Shown in pieces: positions 25,745 to 35,266 of a DNA stretch of 64,000 nucleotides. The DNA is from AP-15 sp035503615. GTDB taxonomy: Bacteria > Pseudomonadota > Alphaproteobacteria > ATCC43930 > CGMCC-115725. The translations under genes and the position numbers were made by a program. Position 1 is the stretch's first letter. The number at the start of each line of letters is the position of its first letter. The notes under the pieces were generated by a model. It made no database searches and was not told the DNA's origin. It worked only from the letters and a program-made list of their open reading frames with translations. The stretch is taken from the NCBI GenBank assembly GCA_035503615.1, contig DATJTI010000070.1, forward strand, positions 8,553-72,552, read 5' to 3'.

Positions 25745-26754
25745 TCCGCGCCGCAATCGTCGGCCTCGGCCGCTGGGGCCGCACCCTGGTTGCCGCGATC
25801 CAGGACAAGAGCAGCGAATTCCGTTTTACCGCCGGCCATAGCCGCACTCGTGCCACGGCCGAGCCGTTCTGCACCGGGCATGGCATTGCCTGGTATGACG
25901 ATCTCGATCGGATCCTGACCGATCCGGCGATCGATGCGGTCGTGTTCGCGACACCCCACAGCCAGCACGGGGCGCAAGTGGAGTGCGCCGCCGCCGCGGG
26001 CAAGCACGTCATGATGGAAAAGCCGTTCACGCTCGACGTCGCAAGCGCCGAGAAGGCGCTCGCTGCGGTGGCACGGGCCGGGGTGACGCTGGCGGTCGCC
26101 TATCCGCGGCGCTTTCACCCGGCGATGATCGAGCTGAAGACGCGCCTCGGTGACGGGCGGCTCGGGCGGCCGACGCATTGCGAGAGCGCGCAGGCGTCGC
26201 CGGCCGGACATTTCATGCCGGAAGGGTACTACTGGCGCGCCGACCCGGCGGAGGCACCGGCCGGGGCGATGACCGCGACCGGCGTGCACAATCTCGACGC
26301 GCTGATCCACCTGTTCGGCCGGATCGACGAGGTCTACTGCAGGAGCCGGCGCCATCTGGTGCCGACGCTCGAAGACACGACCAGTGTCCTGATCGGCATG
26401 GAGAATGGCGTATCGGCGAGCCTCTATTGCTCGCTCGTCACCGCGCCGACCTATCGCTTCGCGGTCTACGGCACCAAAGGGGCGGTCGAGTTGGCCGGGC
26501 GCGACGCCGAGTTTCGCTTCACCGCGGTCCCGGCAGCGATGCCGGCCGGGCGCCATCGCGCCCCCGCGCCCGAGATCATCGAATACAAGGGCTTCAACCC
26601 GCTCGCCGCCGAATTGGCAGGCTTTGCCGCGGCGATCGAGGGCCGCCGCCCGTATCCGATCACCGCCGATGAAATCCTGCACGGTGTCGCCGCTTTTGAG
26701 GCGATCGTGCGCTCTGCCGAGACAGGTCGGCCGGTCAAGGTTGCGCGGCATTAG
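25741..26754 (+). CDS. Gfo/Idh/MocA family oxidoreductase
   Basis: A 337-aa NAD(P)-dependent dehydrogenase. The Rossmann start is MIRAAIVGLGRWGRTLVAAI; the family signature AGKHVMMEKPFTLDV holds the catalytic-site Lys, and GVHNLDALIHLFGRIDEV lies in the C-terminal beta-sheet domain. Likely substrates are sugars, polyols or related hydroxy acids. Its ATG overlaps the stop of the AroQ-like gene (ATGA) and the next gene follows after 18 bases, so the three form an operon. Confidence 0.9.
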   Translation: MIRAAIVGLGRWGRTLVAAIQDKSSEFRFTAGHSRTRATAEPFCTGHGIAWYDDLDRILTDPAIDAVVFATPHSQHGAQVECAAAAGKHVMMEKPFTLDVASAEKALAAVARAGVTLAVAYPRRFHPAMIELKTRLGDGRLGRPTHCESAQASPAGHFMPEGYYWRADPAEAPAGAMTATGVHNLDALIHLFGRIDEVYCRSRRHLVPTLEDTTSVLIGMENGVSASLYCSLVTAPTYRFAVYGTKGAVELAGRDAEFRFTAVPAAMPAGRHRAPAPEIIEYKGFNPLAAELAGFAAAIEGRRPYPITADEILHGVAAFEAIVRSAETGRPVKVARH

Positions 26755-26772
26755 GAGAGGGGAGCAATCACA

Positions 26773-27783
26773 ATGCCCGTCACCGTCCTTTATCCCGAAG
26801 ACCGGCAGGTCCCCGATCTCGACCTGGAGCAGCAGATTTTCGGTCCGGAGGTGCGTCTCGTGCGCCGCACCAAGACCGCACTCGCCGAGCTCGGTGCCGC
26901 AGATTGCGCCGAAGTGGACGGGCTGATGATCATGCGCCACGCGGTCTCGGCGGCGGATTTGGCACGCTTTCCGCGGTTGCGTGCGATCGTGCGCATGGGT
27001 GTCGGCTATGACAAGATCGACCGGCCGGCCGCGGCGGCGCGCAACATCCTCGTCTGCAACGTGCCCGATTACGGCACGACCGAGGTCGCCGATCATGCGA
27101 TGGCGCTGGCATTGTCGTTGCGCCGCGGCGTGATCCTCTACCACGAACGGCTGCGGCAAGACCCGCCGGCACCATGGGGTGCGGTCAAGAACGACCTGAT
27201 CCGGCGGCTCGGGGTGCAGAATTTCGGCATCATCGGGCTCGGCCGCATCGGCACGGCGGTGGCGTTGCGCGCCAAGGCCTTTGGTTTTCACGTGATGTTT
27301 TTTGATCCCTACCTGCCAAACGGCGCCGATCTGGCGCTCGGCATCGGCCGCGCCGCCAGCCTCGAAGATTTGCTGCGCCAAACCGACACGCTGTCGGTGC
27401 ACGCGCCGCTGACGCCCGAGACCCGCGGCATGCTCGGCCGTGACCAGCTCGCCCTGCTCAGGCCGGGCGCGGTCGTGGTCAACGCCGCGCGCGGCCCGAT
27501 TATCGATCTCGACGCGCTCCTGGCCTTGCTGCGCAGCGGCCATATCGCCGCCGCCGGGCTCGATGTCCTGCCGGTCGAGCCGCCGGCCGAGCCTCTTCCC
27601 GAACTCTTGCGCGCGTATCGCGAGCGCGATCCGGCGCTCGAAGGCCGGCTCGTGATCACCCCGCACGCGGCCTGGTTCACCCCCGAATCGGAGCACGATA
27701 CGCGGGTCAAATCTGCCGAGACGATGCGCGCGGCACTTCTCACCAACCGCCCGCAAAACGTGATCACGCCGCAGATGTACTAA
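26773..27783 (+). CDS. D-isomer-specific 2-hydroxyacid dehydrogenase family protein
   Basis: A 336-aa NAD-dependent dehydrogenase of the CtBP-like branch. The nucleotide motif is NFGIIGLGRIGTAVALRAKAFG, with the catalytic Arg in VVVNAARGPIIDLDAL, Glu in LDVLPVEPP, and His in VITPHAAWFTPESE. It would interconvert a 2-oxo acid and a D-2-hydroxy acid. GGAG lies before the ATG. It ends a three-gene operon with an AroQ-like protein and a Gfo/Idh/MocA dehydrogenase. Confidence 0.9.
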   Translation: MPVTVLYPEDRQVPDLDLEQQIFGPEVRLVRRTKTALAELGAADCAEVDGLMIMRHAVSAADLARFPRLRAIVRMGVGYDKIDRPAAAARNILVCNVPDYGTTEVADHAMALALSLRRGVILYHERLRQDPPAPWGAVKNDLIRRLGVQNFGIIGLGRIGTAVALRAKAFGFHVMFFDPYLPNGADLALGIGRAASLEDLLRQTDTLSVHAPLTPETRGMLGRDQLALLRPGAVVVNAARGPIIDLDALLALLRSGHIAAAGLDVLPVEPPAEPLPELLRAYRERDPALEGRLVITPHAAWFTPESEHDTRVKSAETMRAALLTNRPQNVITPQMY

Positions 27784-27808
27784 CCGGAACGGCATCCCAG
27801 CCGGGGCA

Positions 27809-28120
27809 CTACTCCTTCGGCACCGACAGCGTCACCCCCTGCGCCTTCATCTGTGCCACGACATCCTTGGCGCCGGCGTCGCCCTGCGCGGCGAGAGCGG
27901 CGGTCTTGCCGGCCAGGGTTTGCAGCTGCTGGCGCACCCGGCTCGCCTGCTGCATCGCCGGCTCTTGCGCCTGATGGACCGCCGCCAGGGTGGTGCGATC
28001 GTGGATCGCCTGATTGGTCTCGAACGCCATCAGCACGAACAGCGACAGCACGACGAGGATCAACGGCAACGGCAGTGCGCTGCGCTCGCGGCCGCTTCGC
28101 TGGCGTATGACCATCGTCAC
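27809..28120 (-). CDS. Small membrane-anchored protein, second of a pair
   Basis: A 103-aa protein with one membrane segment (LPLILVVLSLFVLMAF) followed by a helical, Gln- and Ala-rich periplasmic part (AVHQAQEPAMQQASRVRQQLQTL) likely to form a coiled coil. No family is recognised. Its start overlaps the stop of the upstream gene by four bases, so both products are made together and may form a membrane complex. Confidence 0.6.
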   Translation of the reverse strand: MTMVIRQRSGRERSALPLPLILVVLSLFVLMAFETNQAIHDRTTLAAVHQAQEPAMQQASRVRQQLQTLAGKTAALAAQGDAGAKDVVAQMKAQGVTLSVPKE

Positions 28121-28449
28121 TTTCCCGGCAGTGCTGGTGTGCCGGCTCCCGATGGCACGATCCGCTCCGATGGCGCGCCGGTCGTCGGGTTGATCGTGAT
28201 GCCGTTTTGCGCCAACAGCGCCTTGAGCTTGTCATCCTTGGATGCGACCGCGGATTTGGCGATCGCCTGCACCAGTGCATTGTTGACGCGCCCGAACTCG
28301 ATGCTCTGGTTGATGAATTGCTGGCGCTGGTTGATCTCGGCCTGGGCCGCGCGATTGGCCTGAGCCAGCACCAGATAGACGACCACCAGGATCAGGGTGA
28401 TTCCCGATAACGCCAGGATGCCCCGGTCGATCCACCCGTCTGAGCCCAT
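28117..28449 (-). CDS. Small membrane-anchored protein, first of a pair
   Basis: A 110-aa protein with one N-terminal membrane segment (GILALSGITLILVVVYLVLA) and a helical region (QAEINQRQQFINQSIEF, then NALVQAIAKSAVASKDDKL). The same layout as its downstream partner suggests an old duplication or an interacting pair. Function unknown. Confidence 0.6.
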   Translation of the reverse strand: MGSDGWIDRGILALSGITLILVVVYLVLAQANRAAQAEINQRQQFINQSIEFGRVNNALVQAIAKSAVASKDDKLKALLAQNGITINPTTGAPSERIVPSGAGTPALPGK

Positions 28450-28669
28450 CCGGTCCGGCCCCGCCTCTCAGTGTCACAGCGCCCGCTGCCGCCGGCGCTG
28501 GAGGCAGCATAGCATGGCCGAGGCGGATAGCGGCCAGCCGGATTGTCGACGGCTCAAGCCCGGCACCGAGGACGCGATATCGCCTGCCGGGGCCGGCTCC
28601 GTCCACCCGATCCGCCAAACCGGGTCGGGGCAATCAAGTCAGGACGGAGCCGCGGAAACCCGGTCCGGC

Positions 28670-29614
28670 TCAGGGCGAGGCGTGGCCCATGAAGATCGCC
28701 GGGATCGGCTGGCCCCATGGCCCGCTGCCGCCGACGCCGCGCTCCAAGAGGTTGGGCGGCGTGCTGGCGTTCAAGACGTCGGTGTCGGCCCAGTGCTCGT
28801 GCACCCTTCCCCACGGATCGGCCCAGTAATCGAACAGCTGGCTGCCGATCAGGTGGCGGCCGATGCCCCACATATGCTGGTAGCCCTTGCTTTCGAGATG
28901 CTCGTAGCCAGCCATCACATCGTCGATATCGGCGGCTTCGTAAGACAGGTGGTTGAGCCCGTTCTTGTCGCCGCGGATGCAAAAGAACGCGTGGTGATCG
29001 ACATAATCGTCGCCGCGGTCGAGCCGGTTGAACGAGCCGACGATATTGTTCCGGTCTCCGGCATAGAATTCGTCGGAGCAGCGGAAGCCGAGCGTGTCGC
29101 GATACCATCCGAGTGTCTTCGCGAAATTCTTGCTCATCACGACGAAATGGCCGAGCCGCTTGATGTGCGACGGACCGCGCTCGATGCGGAACAACTCGCC
29201 CTTGCGGCGATATTTGTCGTCGCCGGAATTGACCTTTGGCCGCTTGACCGGGATCGGAGCGAGCATTTCCATGCCATGGATCACTTCGACCTGGTAGCCA
29301 TCCGGATCGGTCAGTCGCACCCGCCTGCCGCCGCCCGGTTCGTCGATGTCCTCGATCTTCGAGGCGCCCTCGGCCCGCGAGACGCGATCGAGATCCTCCA
29401 TGTCGGCGGCGTGCACGGCAATCCCGACATAGCGCGGCTCGCCGAGTTCGGTCACATGCAGATGATGCGGCGCGTCGGTGCCGCGCATATAGAGCGCGGT
29501 CTTGGTGCGCTCGGCCCGGACCATGCCGAAATCGGTCAGGAATTCTTCCTGGCGGTCGAGGTCGGGTGAGCGCAGCCGCCCATAAGCGAGATCATAGGCC
29601 TTGATCAACGGCAT
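28670..29614 (-). CDS. Extradiol ring-cleavage dioxygenase family (VOC fold)
   Basis: A 314-aa protein with two vicinal-oxygen-chelate domains. Probable Fe(II) ligands are His in KRLGHFVVMSKN, His in KNGLNHLSYEAAD and Glu in WGRVHEHWADTD. This matches catechol 2,3-dioxygenase or 2,3-dihydroxybiphenyl dioxygenase relatives that open aromatic rings. GGGAG precedes the ATG. No other aromatic catabolic genes are adjacent, so the substrate is unknown. Confidence 0.85.
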   Translation of the reverse strand: MPLIKAYDLAYGRLRSPDLDRQEEFLTDFGMVRAERTKTALYMRGTDAPHHLHVTELGEPRYVGIAVHAADMEDLDRVSRAEGASKIEDIDEPGGGRRVRLTDPDGYQVEVIHGMEMLAPIPVKRPKVNSGDDKYRRKGELFRIERGPSHIKRLGHFVVMSKNFAKTLGWYRDTLGFRCSDEFYAGDRNNIVGSFNRLDRGDDYVDHHAFFCIRGDKNGLNHLSYEAADIDDVMAGYEHLESKGYQHMWGIGRHLIGSQLFDYWADPWGRVHEHWADTDVLNASTPPNLLERGVGGSGPWGQPIPAIFMGHASP

Positions 29615-29747
29615 GATGTCATTCTCCCAGAGACTTCCTGTCGAAACATTCTAAATTGTTTTTCCGGCGGCTGCGACCCCTTCGCTCGGCAACGCCGCGG
29701 TCGGGCCGGGCTCGACACTCCGATGGGCGCGATGCTATCCCCACATT

Positions 29748-30068
29748 ATGGCGTGGCTTTTCATCCTCGGCGCCGATGTGTTCGAGATCGCGTGGCCGTT
29801 CCTGTTGAAATGGGCGGCGCCGCAGTCGCGCTGGGCACCGCTTCTCGTCGTGCTCCTTTGCGCGATCCCGGCGAACTACCTGTTGGCTGGTGCCGTCATG
29901 CGGCTGCCGGCGGCCACGGTCTATGCGACCTTTGTCGGCATCGGCACCGCCGGGACGGCGATTGTCGGCATGGCATTTTTTGGTGAGAGCACAAACTTCG
30001 CGCGGATTTGCTCATTGCTGCTGATTGCCGCCGGGGTCATCGGCTTGCGCGTCTTCTCGGCGCGATGA
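29748..30068 (+). CDS. SMR-family multidrug or guanidinium exporter
   Basis: A 106-aa protein of four membrane segments, the standard length of the small multidrug resistance family. The key proton/substrate Glu is Glu13 in DVFEIAW. Other matching segments are PANYLLAGAVMRLPAATVYATFVGIGTAGTA and FFGESTNFARI. It works as an antiparallel dimer in the inner membrane. The fit to the Gdx/SugE or EmrE branch is not settled by sequence alone. Confidence 0.88.
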   Translation: MAWLFILGADVFEIAWPFLLKWAAPQSRWAPLLVVLLCAIPANYLLAGAVMRLPAATVYATFVGIGTAGTAIVGMAFFGESTNFARICSLLLIAAGVIGLRVFSAR

Positions 30069-30173
30069 AGGGGCAGCCTCGCCCGATCCGCCGCGACCAG
30101 GCGGTGGGAGAGATCCGCGGGCGGTACCGCCATGCCGCCCGCGGTCAGTCGTCAGCCGGGTTGGGCTCGACTG

Positions 30174-30866
30174 CTACTCGGCCGCCGCCCGCGCCGGCTC
30201 GACAAAGCGCGAGACCCACTTGTTGCGCCGCCGCAGACCCTCGCGATACATCGCCTCGAATTCGGCGGGCGGGAAGGAATGGGTCGAAGCCCGCTGCATC
30301 AGCGCTTCGCTCCATGCCTTGAGCCGCGGATAATGTTCGATATGGCCGAGCTTCCGGACCCGGTCCAGGAAGAAATAGCGCTGCAGGAACGGCGCATAGG
30401 CGGCATCCACCAGCGAATATTGGGCACCGTTGAAGAACGGGCCGCTGCCCTGCTTTTCGAGCGCCTTTTCGAGCCGCTCGAACGGCACCGGAATGCCGGC
30501 CGCCGCCTTGTTGTAGTCTTCCTCGGTGTCGGCATACGCGGTCGCGGTCACAGTGCTGGCAAAGGTCGGCACATAATCGGTCCAGGCGCGGTTCAGCGCG
30601 CGCTCGATCGGATCGGCCGGGTGCAGCCGCGGGCTGATGGTCTCGTCGAGATACTCGTTGATCGCGTTCGATTCGAACAGCGAGAGCCGGTCGTCGATGC
30701 GCAGCACCGGCACCTTCTTGTGCGGCGAGATCGCCAGAAACCAGTCGGGCCGGTTGTCGGGCTCGATATGGCGCAGCTCGAACTCGGTTCCCTTCTCGCG
30801 CAGTACGATCGCCGAGCGCTGTACCCACGGGCAGGTCTTGAAGCTGACCAGCATGTACTTTGTCAT
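30174..30866 (-). CDS. Glutathione S-transferase family protein
   Basis: A 230-aa cytosolic GST. The thioredoxin-like domain starts MLVSFKTCPWVQRSAIVL, with Cys in a CPWV motif suggesting an omega- or beta-like class, and KVPVLRIDDRLSLFESNAINEYLDE forms the glutathione site. The all-helical domain follows from about residue 90. GGAGG precedes ATG 30866. Substrate unknown. Confidence 0.9.
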   Translation of the reverse strand: MTKYMLVSFKTCPWVQRSAIVLREKGTEFELRHIEPDNRPDWFLAISPHKKVPVLRIDDRLSLFESNAINEYLDETISPRLHPADPIERALNRAWTDYVPTFASTVTATAYADTEEDYNKAAAGIPVPFERLEKALEKQGSGPFFNGAQYSLVDAAYAPFLQRYFFLDRVRKLGHIEHYPRLKAWSEALMQRASTHSFPPAEFEAMYREGLRRRNKWVSRFVEPARAAAE

Positions 30867-31049
30867 CGCTGCCTCCGGTCGCTGATGTGAATTAACCTAT
30901 CATCGCACAACGGCAGGATTGGTCTAAGCACAATTTCGCGCACCACCGGCATGGGCCCCGGACGCCATGCAGCCAGCCGCGATCGGATGGTCCCCGGTCG
31001 TCGCCAAGACTGCAACAAGGACGGCCGCGCGACGGAGGGCCGCGCGCCG

Positions 31050-31217
31050 CTATTTGATCTTTGCTTCCTTGAACACGACGTGCTTGCGCGCCACCGGATC
31101 GAATTTCTTCAATTCGAGCTTCGCGGTCTTGGTCCGCGGGTTTTTCTTGGTCACATAGTAGAAGCCGGTATCGGCGCTGCTGACGAGCTTGATCAGGACA
31201 GTGCTGGTCTTGGCCAT
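31050..31217 (-). CDS. rpmG: 50S ribosomal protein L33
   Basis: A 55-aa protein too short for many gene finders: MAKTSTVLIKLVSSADTG, then FYYVTKKNPRTKTAKLELK and KHVVFKEAKIK at the end. It is part of the large ribosomal subunit. The form lacks the zinc-binding Cys pairs, so it is the zinc-independent type. It lies 16 bases after the S41 protease gene on the same strand. Confidence 0.96.
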   Translation of the reverse strand: MAKTSTVLIKLVSSADTGFYYVTKKNPRTKTAKLELKKFDPVARKHVVFKEAKIK

Positions 31218-31233
31218 GACAGCGATCCCAGGT

Positions 31234-32898
31234 TTACGGATGGGGTGGCTGCAAAAATAGCGCTCCGGGCTTCGCTGTCAAGGCGGCCCCTGTCAAGACG
31301 GGGTCGGCCGCAGTCGACGGCCGCTGCGGTCGGGCCGCGAGGCTCGCGGTCCCGGCGATCGCGTGCACCGCCTGGCTGTACAATTGGGGATCGGCCAGCA
31401 GGCGCTCGGCAACGGCGAGGTCGATCGCCCGGTCGCCGAGCCGCGGTGGGCAGGAGGCGCGCAACCGCAGCCAGTCGGCATTGTCGAGCGTGGCGCGCGG
31501 GCGATCGGTCAGCGGCGATGGCACGGCCGCGCCGCCCGCCCGTGCGAGCGCTGTCTGCAGTGCGGCCGGATCATCGCCGAGATCGCTGGTGCACACCGTC
31601 GGCACGACGCCGTGGGTGTTGAGGAGGTAGCCGGCCGGGGCCACCAGCAGCGCCCAGGTCAGGGTCAGCTCGCCATGGTTCGGCAATCGCAAGACGGTCT
31701 GCACCGTGCCCTTGCCATAAGAGGCGGTGCCGACGACGACGGCACGACCGGCATCCTGCAACGAGGCTGCGACGATCTCCGAGGCCGAGGCCGATCCGCC
31801 ATTGACCAGCACGACAATCGGTATCGTGGGCGCAACACTGTCGCCCGAGGCTTCGAAAAACTGGCGGGCCGCCGGGTTGCGCCCGATCGTCGCGACGATC
31901 GGGCCCTTTGCGATGAACACGTCGGCGAGGCTGACCGCCTGGTCGAGCAGCCCGCCCGGATCGCCGCGCAAATCGAGCACGACGCCCCGCAGCGCCGGCC
32001 CCGGCCCGCGCTCGGCCGCTCTGAGATCGGCGACGAGCTGCTGGGTCGTATCCTGGTTGAAGCTTGAAATGTGAAAGACCGCGACGCCGCCGCTATCCGA
32101 CACCGTCACGGTCGGCTCGACGATCAGCACCCGCTGGAGCTGGTATTGATGCGGGCCTGGCGTGCCGGGCCGCTCGACGGTGACGGCAACCGGGCTCAGG
32201 ACCGGGCCGCGCAGGGCGTCGACGACATCGCTGCGTGCCCATCCGGCGGTCGGTCGACCATCGATCGCGACGATCGTGTCGCCGACCCGGATCCCGGCAA
32301 GATCGGCCGGGGCACCCGGAGTGAGCTTGACGATCTGGAACCGGTCCGGCGACGGGTCGAGGGTGACGCCGATCCCGCCGAACCCGTCGCGGGCGGCGCG
32401 ATGCTCGCGCGCGGCTGCCGGCGAGGCGTAGCGCGAAAAGCGATCAAGCGCGCCGGTGATGCCGTCGAACAGGGCCTCGTCGATCTCGTCATCGGGCGTG
32501 CCCGCCAAGGTCGGCGAGGCATTCTTGGCGTCGGCGACGACATGGCCGAGCCAGCCGCCCCAGACATGTGGGTCGTCATGCTTCGGGTTCGGATAGGTGG
32601 TGACCTCGCGCCCCCGATAGTCGAGCGTCAGTTCGGTGCTGTCTCCCGGCCCCGGGGTCTCCCACACGGCCAGTTGCGGGTCGAGCTCGCCGAGCCGCGC
32701 CGTCGCGGCAAGCGCCAGCCGCCGGCTCGATACCGGAGCGATATAAAAGTCGGAGATGTCGTCGAGCGCACGGCCGAACAGCCGGCCGGTCGGATCCGCC
32801 GGCAGTGGTTGTTGCTGGGCGCAGCCGCCGAGCACGCTCAGCAACAGGATCAATACCGCCGGGACGAGCGCCTCGGCCGGGCGCAGCGACATCGGCAT
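31234..32898 (-). CDS. S41 family carboxyl-terminal processing protease, lipoprotein
   Basis: A 554-aa exported protease. The N-terminus PAVLILLLSVLGGCAQQ is a lipoprotein signal with the lipobox Cys, giving membrane anchorage in the periplasm. A PDZ domain follows (GGIGVTLDPSPDRFQIVKLTPG, GIRVGDTIVAIDG), then the peptidase: GGSASASEIVAASLQDAGRA contains the catalytic Ser and ASYGKGTVQTVLRL the catalytic Lys. ATG 32898 is chosen so the signal starts near the N-terminus. Such proteases trim or degrade periplasmic proteins. Confidence 0.88.
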   Translation of the reverse strand: MPMSLRPAEALVPAVLILLLSVLGGCAQQQPLPADPTGRLFGRALDDISDFYIAPVSSRRLALAATARLGELDPQLAVWETPGPGDSTELTLDYRGREVTTYPNPKHDDPHVWGGWLGHVVADAKNASPTLAGTPDDEIDEALFDGITGALDRFSRYASPAAAREHRAARDGFGGIGVTLDPSPDRFQIVKLTPGAPADLAGIRVGDTIVAIDGRPTAGWARSDVVDALRGPVLSPVAVTVERPGTPGPHQYQLQRVLIVEPTVTVSDSGGVAVFHISSFNQDTTQQLVADLRAAERGPGPALRGVVLDLRGDPGGLLDQAVSLADVFIAKGPIVATIGRNPAARQFFEASGDSVAPTIPIVVLVNGGSASASEIVAASLQDAGRAVVVGTASYGKGTVQTVLRLPNHGELTLTWALLVAPAGYLLNTHGVVPTVCTSDLGDDPAALQTALARAGGAAVPSPLTDRPRATLDNADWLRLRASCPPRLGDRAIDLAVAERLLADPQLYSQAVHAIAGTASLAARPQRPSTAADPVLTGAALTAKPGALFLQPPHP

Positions 32899-33004
32899 CG
32901 AGGAACCCCTCAATCCCCCCGCGGCAGCCTGTCCGACGATGCGCTTGCTTTGCTGCAAATCCCGGCTGCCGGACCGAGAATGCTAGTGCCTCTCAACCCG
33001 GTGA

Positions 33005-35266
33005 TCAATCGTCCCGGCGACGCCGGTTGCGGCGGATTGGCAGCCCGCTCTCGTCCTCGATGTGAAATAGGAGCCGCCCGGCGACCGGATCGGCTTCAAC
33101 GAGCCGGACCATCGCCGCGTCGCCGAGGCGAAAGACACGACCGTGGCGCCGCCCGACCAGCCGCGGCACGTTCTCGTTCCGCTCGTAATAGTCACCGGGC
33201 AGGGTCGAGATCGGCACGAGCCCGGTGGCGCCGCTCTCGGTCAGCGTGGCGAACAGCCCGAATTCGGCAACACCGCTGATCCGCGCCGGCAGCACGCAGC
33301 CGATCATGCCGGCGACGAGGGTCGCGCGATAGCGCTCGATCGCGGCGCGCTCGGCGGCGGCAGCACGACGCTCGGTTGCCGAAATATGCGCGCCGATCTC
33401 CGCCATTCGGGTCCGGTCGATGCCGCCGGCCGGGCCGCCGGCGCCGCTCCCGTCTTGCGCGCCATCGGCCGATGCGATCAGCGCACGATGCACGAGGAGA
33501 TCGGCATAGCGGCGGATCGGCGAGGTGAAGTGTGCGTAGCGGCGCAGTGCGAGCCCGAAATGACCGATATTGTCCGGGCTGTAGACCGCCTGGGCCTGGC
33601 AGCGCAGCACCAGTTCGTTGATCAGCGGTGCGGCTTCGCTCGCCGCGGCCCGGCGCAGCACGCGGTTGAACAGATCGGGCTTTAGCGCCTGTCCTTTGGC
33701 CAAGGCGAGGCCGGGGATCGCGAGCTCGTCGAGGACATTGCGCAAGGTCGCCAGCTTCTCGGGGTCGGGCGCGTCGTGGATGCGGTACATGCAGGGCCGG
33801 TGCCGCGCCTCGAGCTCCTCGGCGGCGGCGACATTGGCGAGCACCATGAACTCCTCGATCAGCCGGTGGCTGTCGAGCCGCTGGGCCGGCGCAATCGCCA
33901 CCGGTCGTCCACCCGGATCGAGCACCACCCGGTCCTCGCGGATGTCGAGCTCCAATGCACCCCGCGCCTCGCGGGCTCGCCCGAGTGCCGCGAAGGCGCC
34001 GTACAGAGCCGCGACCAGCGCCTTGGGCACGCCCAGCGGCGGATCGCCCCAAGGATCGCCGGCGCCATCGCGGACCCGCTGGATCTCCTCATAGGTCAGT
34101 CGCGCCGCCGAGCGCATGACGGCGCGCATGAAGCGGTGGCGGCGCTTGCGGCCCGCGGTGTCGATATGCAGCTCGACCGCGAGGCAGGCGCGGTCCACCG
34201 CCGGCTTCAGCGAACACAGCTCGTTCGACAGCGCCTCGGGCAGCATCGGCACGACGCGGTCCGGAAAATAGACCGAGTTGCCGCGCCGCTCGGCCTCGCG
34301 ATCGAGCGCACTGCCGGGCCGCACGTACCAGGCGACATCGGCGATCGCGACGACGAGATGCCAGCCGCCCGGATTGGCGGGGTCGGGATCGGGCTCGGCC
34401 CAGACCGCGTCGTCGAAATCGCGCGCGTCGCTGCCGTCGATCGTCACCAGCGGCAGGTCGCGCAGATCGGTCCGCCCCGCCGTATCCACCGGCAGCGCCG
34501 CCTCGGCTTCGGCGAGCGCCGCCGCTGGAAACTCGGTTGGCAGCTCGAACAGGGCGATCGTCAGCCGGCTGATTGCCGCCGGATCCGATGCCGGGCCCAA
34601 CCGCTCGACGATGCGCGCCCGCGGCCGCCCGAGCCGGGCGACCGGCAGCCCCTCGGCGACCACCAGCTCACCATCCCGGGCACCTGCAGCGTCGGTTTCG
34701 GCGACATGACAGGCGATTTTGTTGCGCCGGTCGGCCGCCACCACGCGTCCGCCATCGCGATCACGGGAAAAGATGCCGACGATACGCTCGCCACCGGGTT
34801 CGAGCCGATGGATGACGTGTGCCTCGATCTCGCCATTGTCGAGCAGCACCAGCCGGGCCGCGGCGCGCGCACCGACCGGAATCGCTTCGGCCGCGTGTTC
34901 GGCGAGGCGCACCACCGGTGCCGGCTCGGGACCCGGCCATGCCAACGGACGAGCCAGCGCAACGCCGTCCGGATCGGTCCCGAAGCGCTCGACGATACCG
35001 ATCTCGGGATAGCTCTCGGGCGATGGCCGCCCGCCGGCGAGGCGGTGACCGGCAGCGCCGCCGCCCCGACCCGATTGCGCGATCCGGCGCAGCATGCCGC
35101 GCAGTGCCGGCCGGTCGGCGGGTGCGACGCCGAATGCGCGGGCGATCTCACGGGTGCCGGGCGCCGCCCGGCTCTCGCCGATGAATGCTACGAGCTCGTC
35201 CGCCGAGGGCAGCCGGTCCGTCGGCCGTCGTTGCCGCGCCGGTGCGGGTCGGCGCGAGCGCGCCAT
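33005..35266 (-). CDS. rnr: Ribonuclease R
   Basis: A 753-aa 3'-5' exoribonuclease of the RNB family. The catalytic domain shows LVTIDGSDARDFDDAVWAE with the metal-binding Asp cluster, then FPDRVVPMLPEALSNELCSL and YAHFTSPIRRYADLLVHRAL. The C-terminal S1 domain (AEFGLFATLTESGATGLVPIS) binds RNA. The start codon directly abuts the topA stop, so the two genes form one operon. Confidence 0.94.
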   Translation of the reverse strand: MARSRRPAPARQRRPTDRLPSADELVAFIGESRAAPGTREIARAFGVAPADRPALRGMLRRIAQSGRGGGAAGHRLAGGRPSPESYPEIGIVERFGTDPDGVALARPLAWPGPEPAPVVRLAEHAAEAIPVGARAAARLVLLDNGEIEAHVIHRLEPGGERIVGIFSRDRDGGRVVAADRRNKIACHVAETDAAGARDGELVVAEGLPVARLGRPRARIVERLGPASDPAAISRLTIALFELPTEFPAAALAEAEAALPVDTAGRTDLRDLPLVTIDGSDARDFDDAVWAEPDPDPANPGGWHLVVAIADVAWYVRPGSALDREAERRGNSVYFPDRVVPMLPEALSNELCSLKPAVDRACLAVELHIDTAGRKRRHRFMRAVMRSAARLTYEEIQRVRDGAGDPWGDPPLGVPKALVAALYGAFAALGRAREARGALELDIREDRVVLDPGGRPVAIAPAQRLDSHRLIEEFMVLANVAAAEELEARHRPCMYRIHDAPDPEKLATLRNVLDELAIPGLALAKGQALKPDLFNRVLRRAAASEAAPLINELVLRCQAQAVYSPDNIGHFGLALRRYAHFTSPIRRYADLLVHRALIASADGAQDGSGAGGPAGGIDRTRMAEIGAHISATERRAAAAERAAIERYRATLVAGMIGCVLPARISGVAEFGLFATLTESGATGLVPISTLPGDYYERNENVPRLVGRRHGRVFRLGDAAMVRLVEADPVAGRLLFHIEDESGLPIRRNRRRRDD

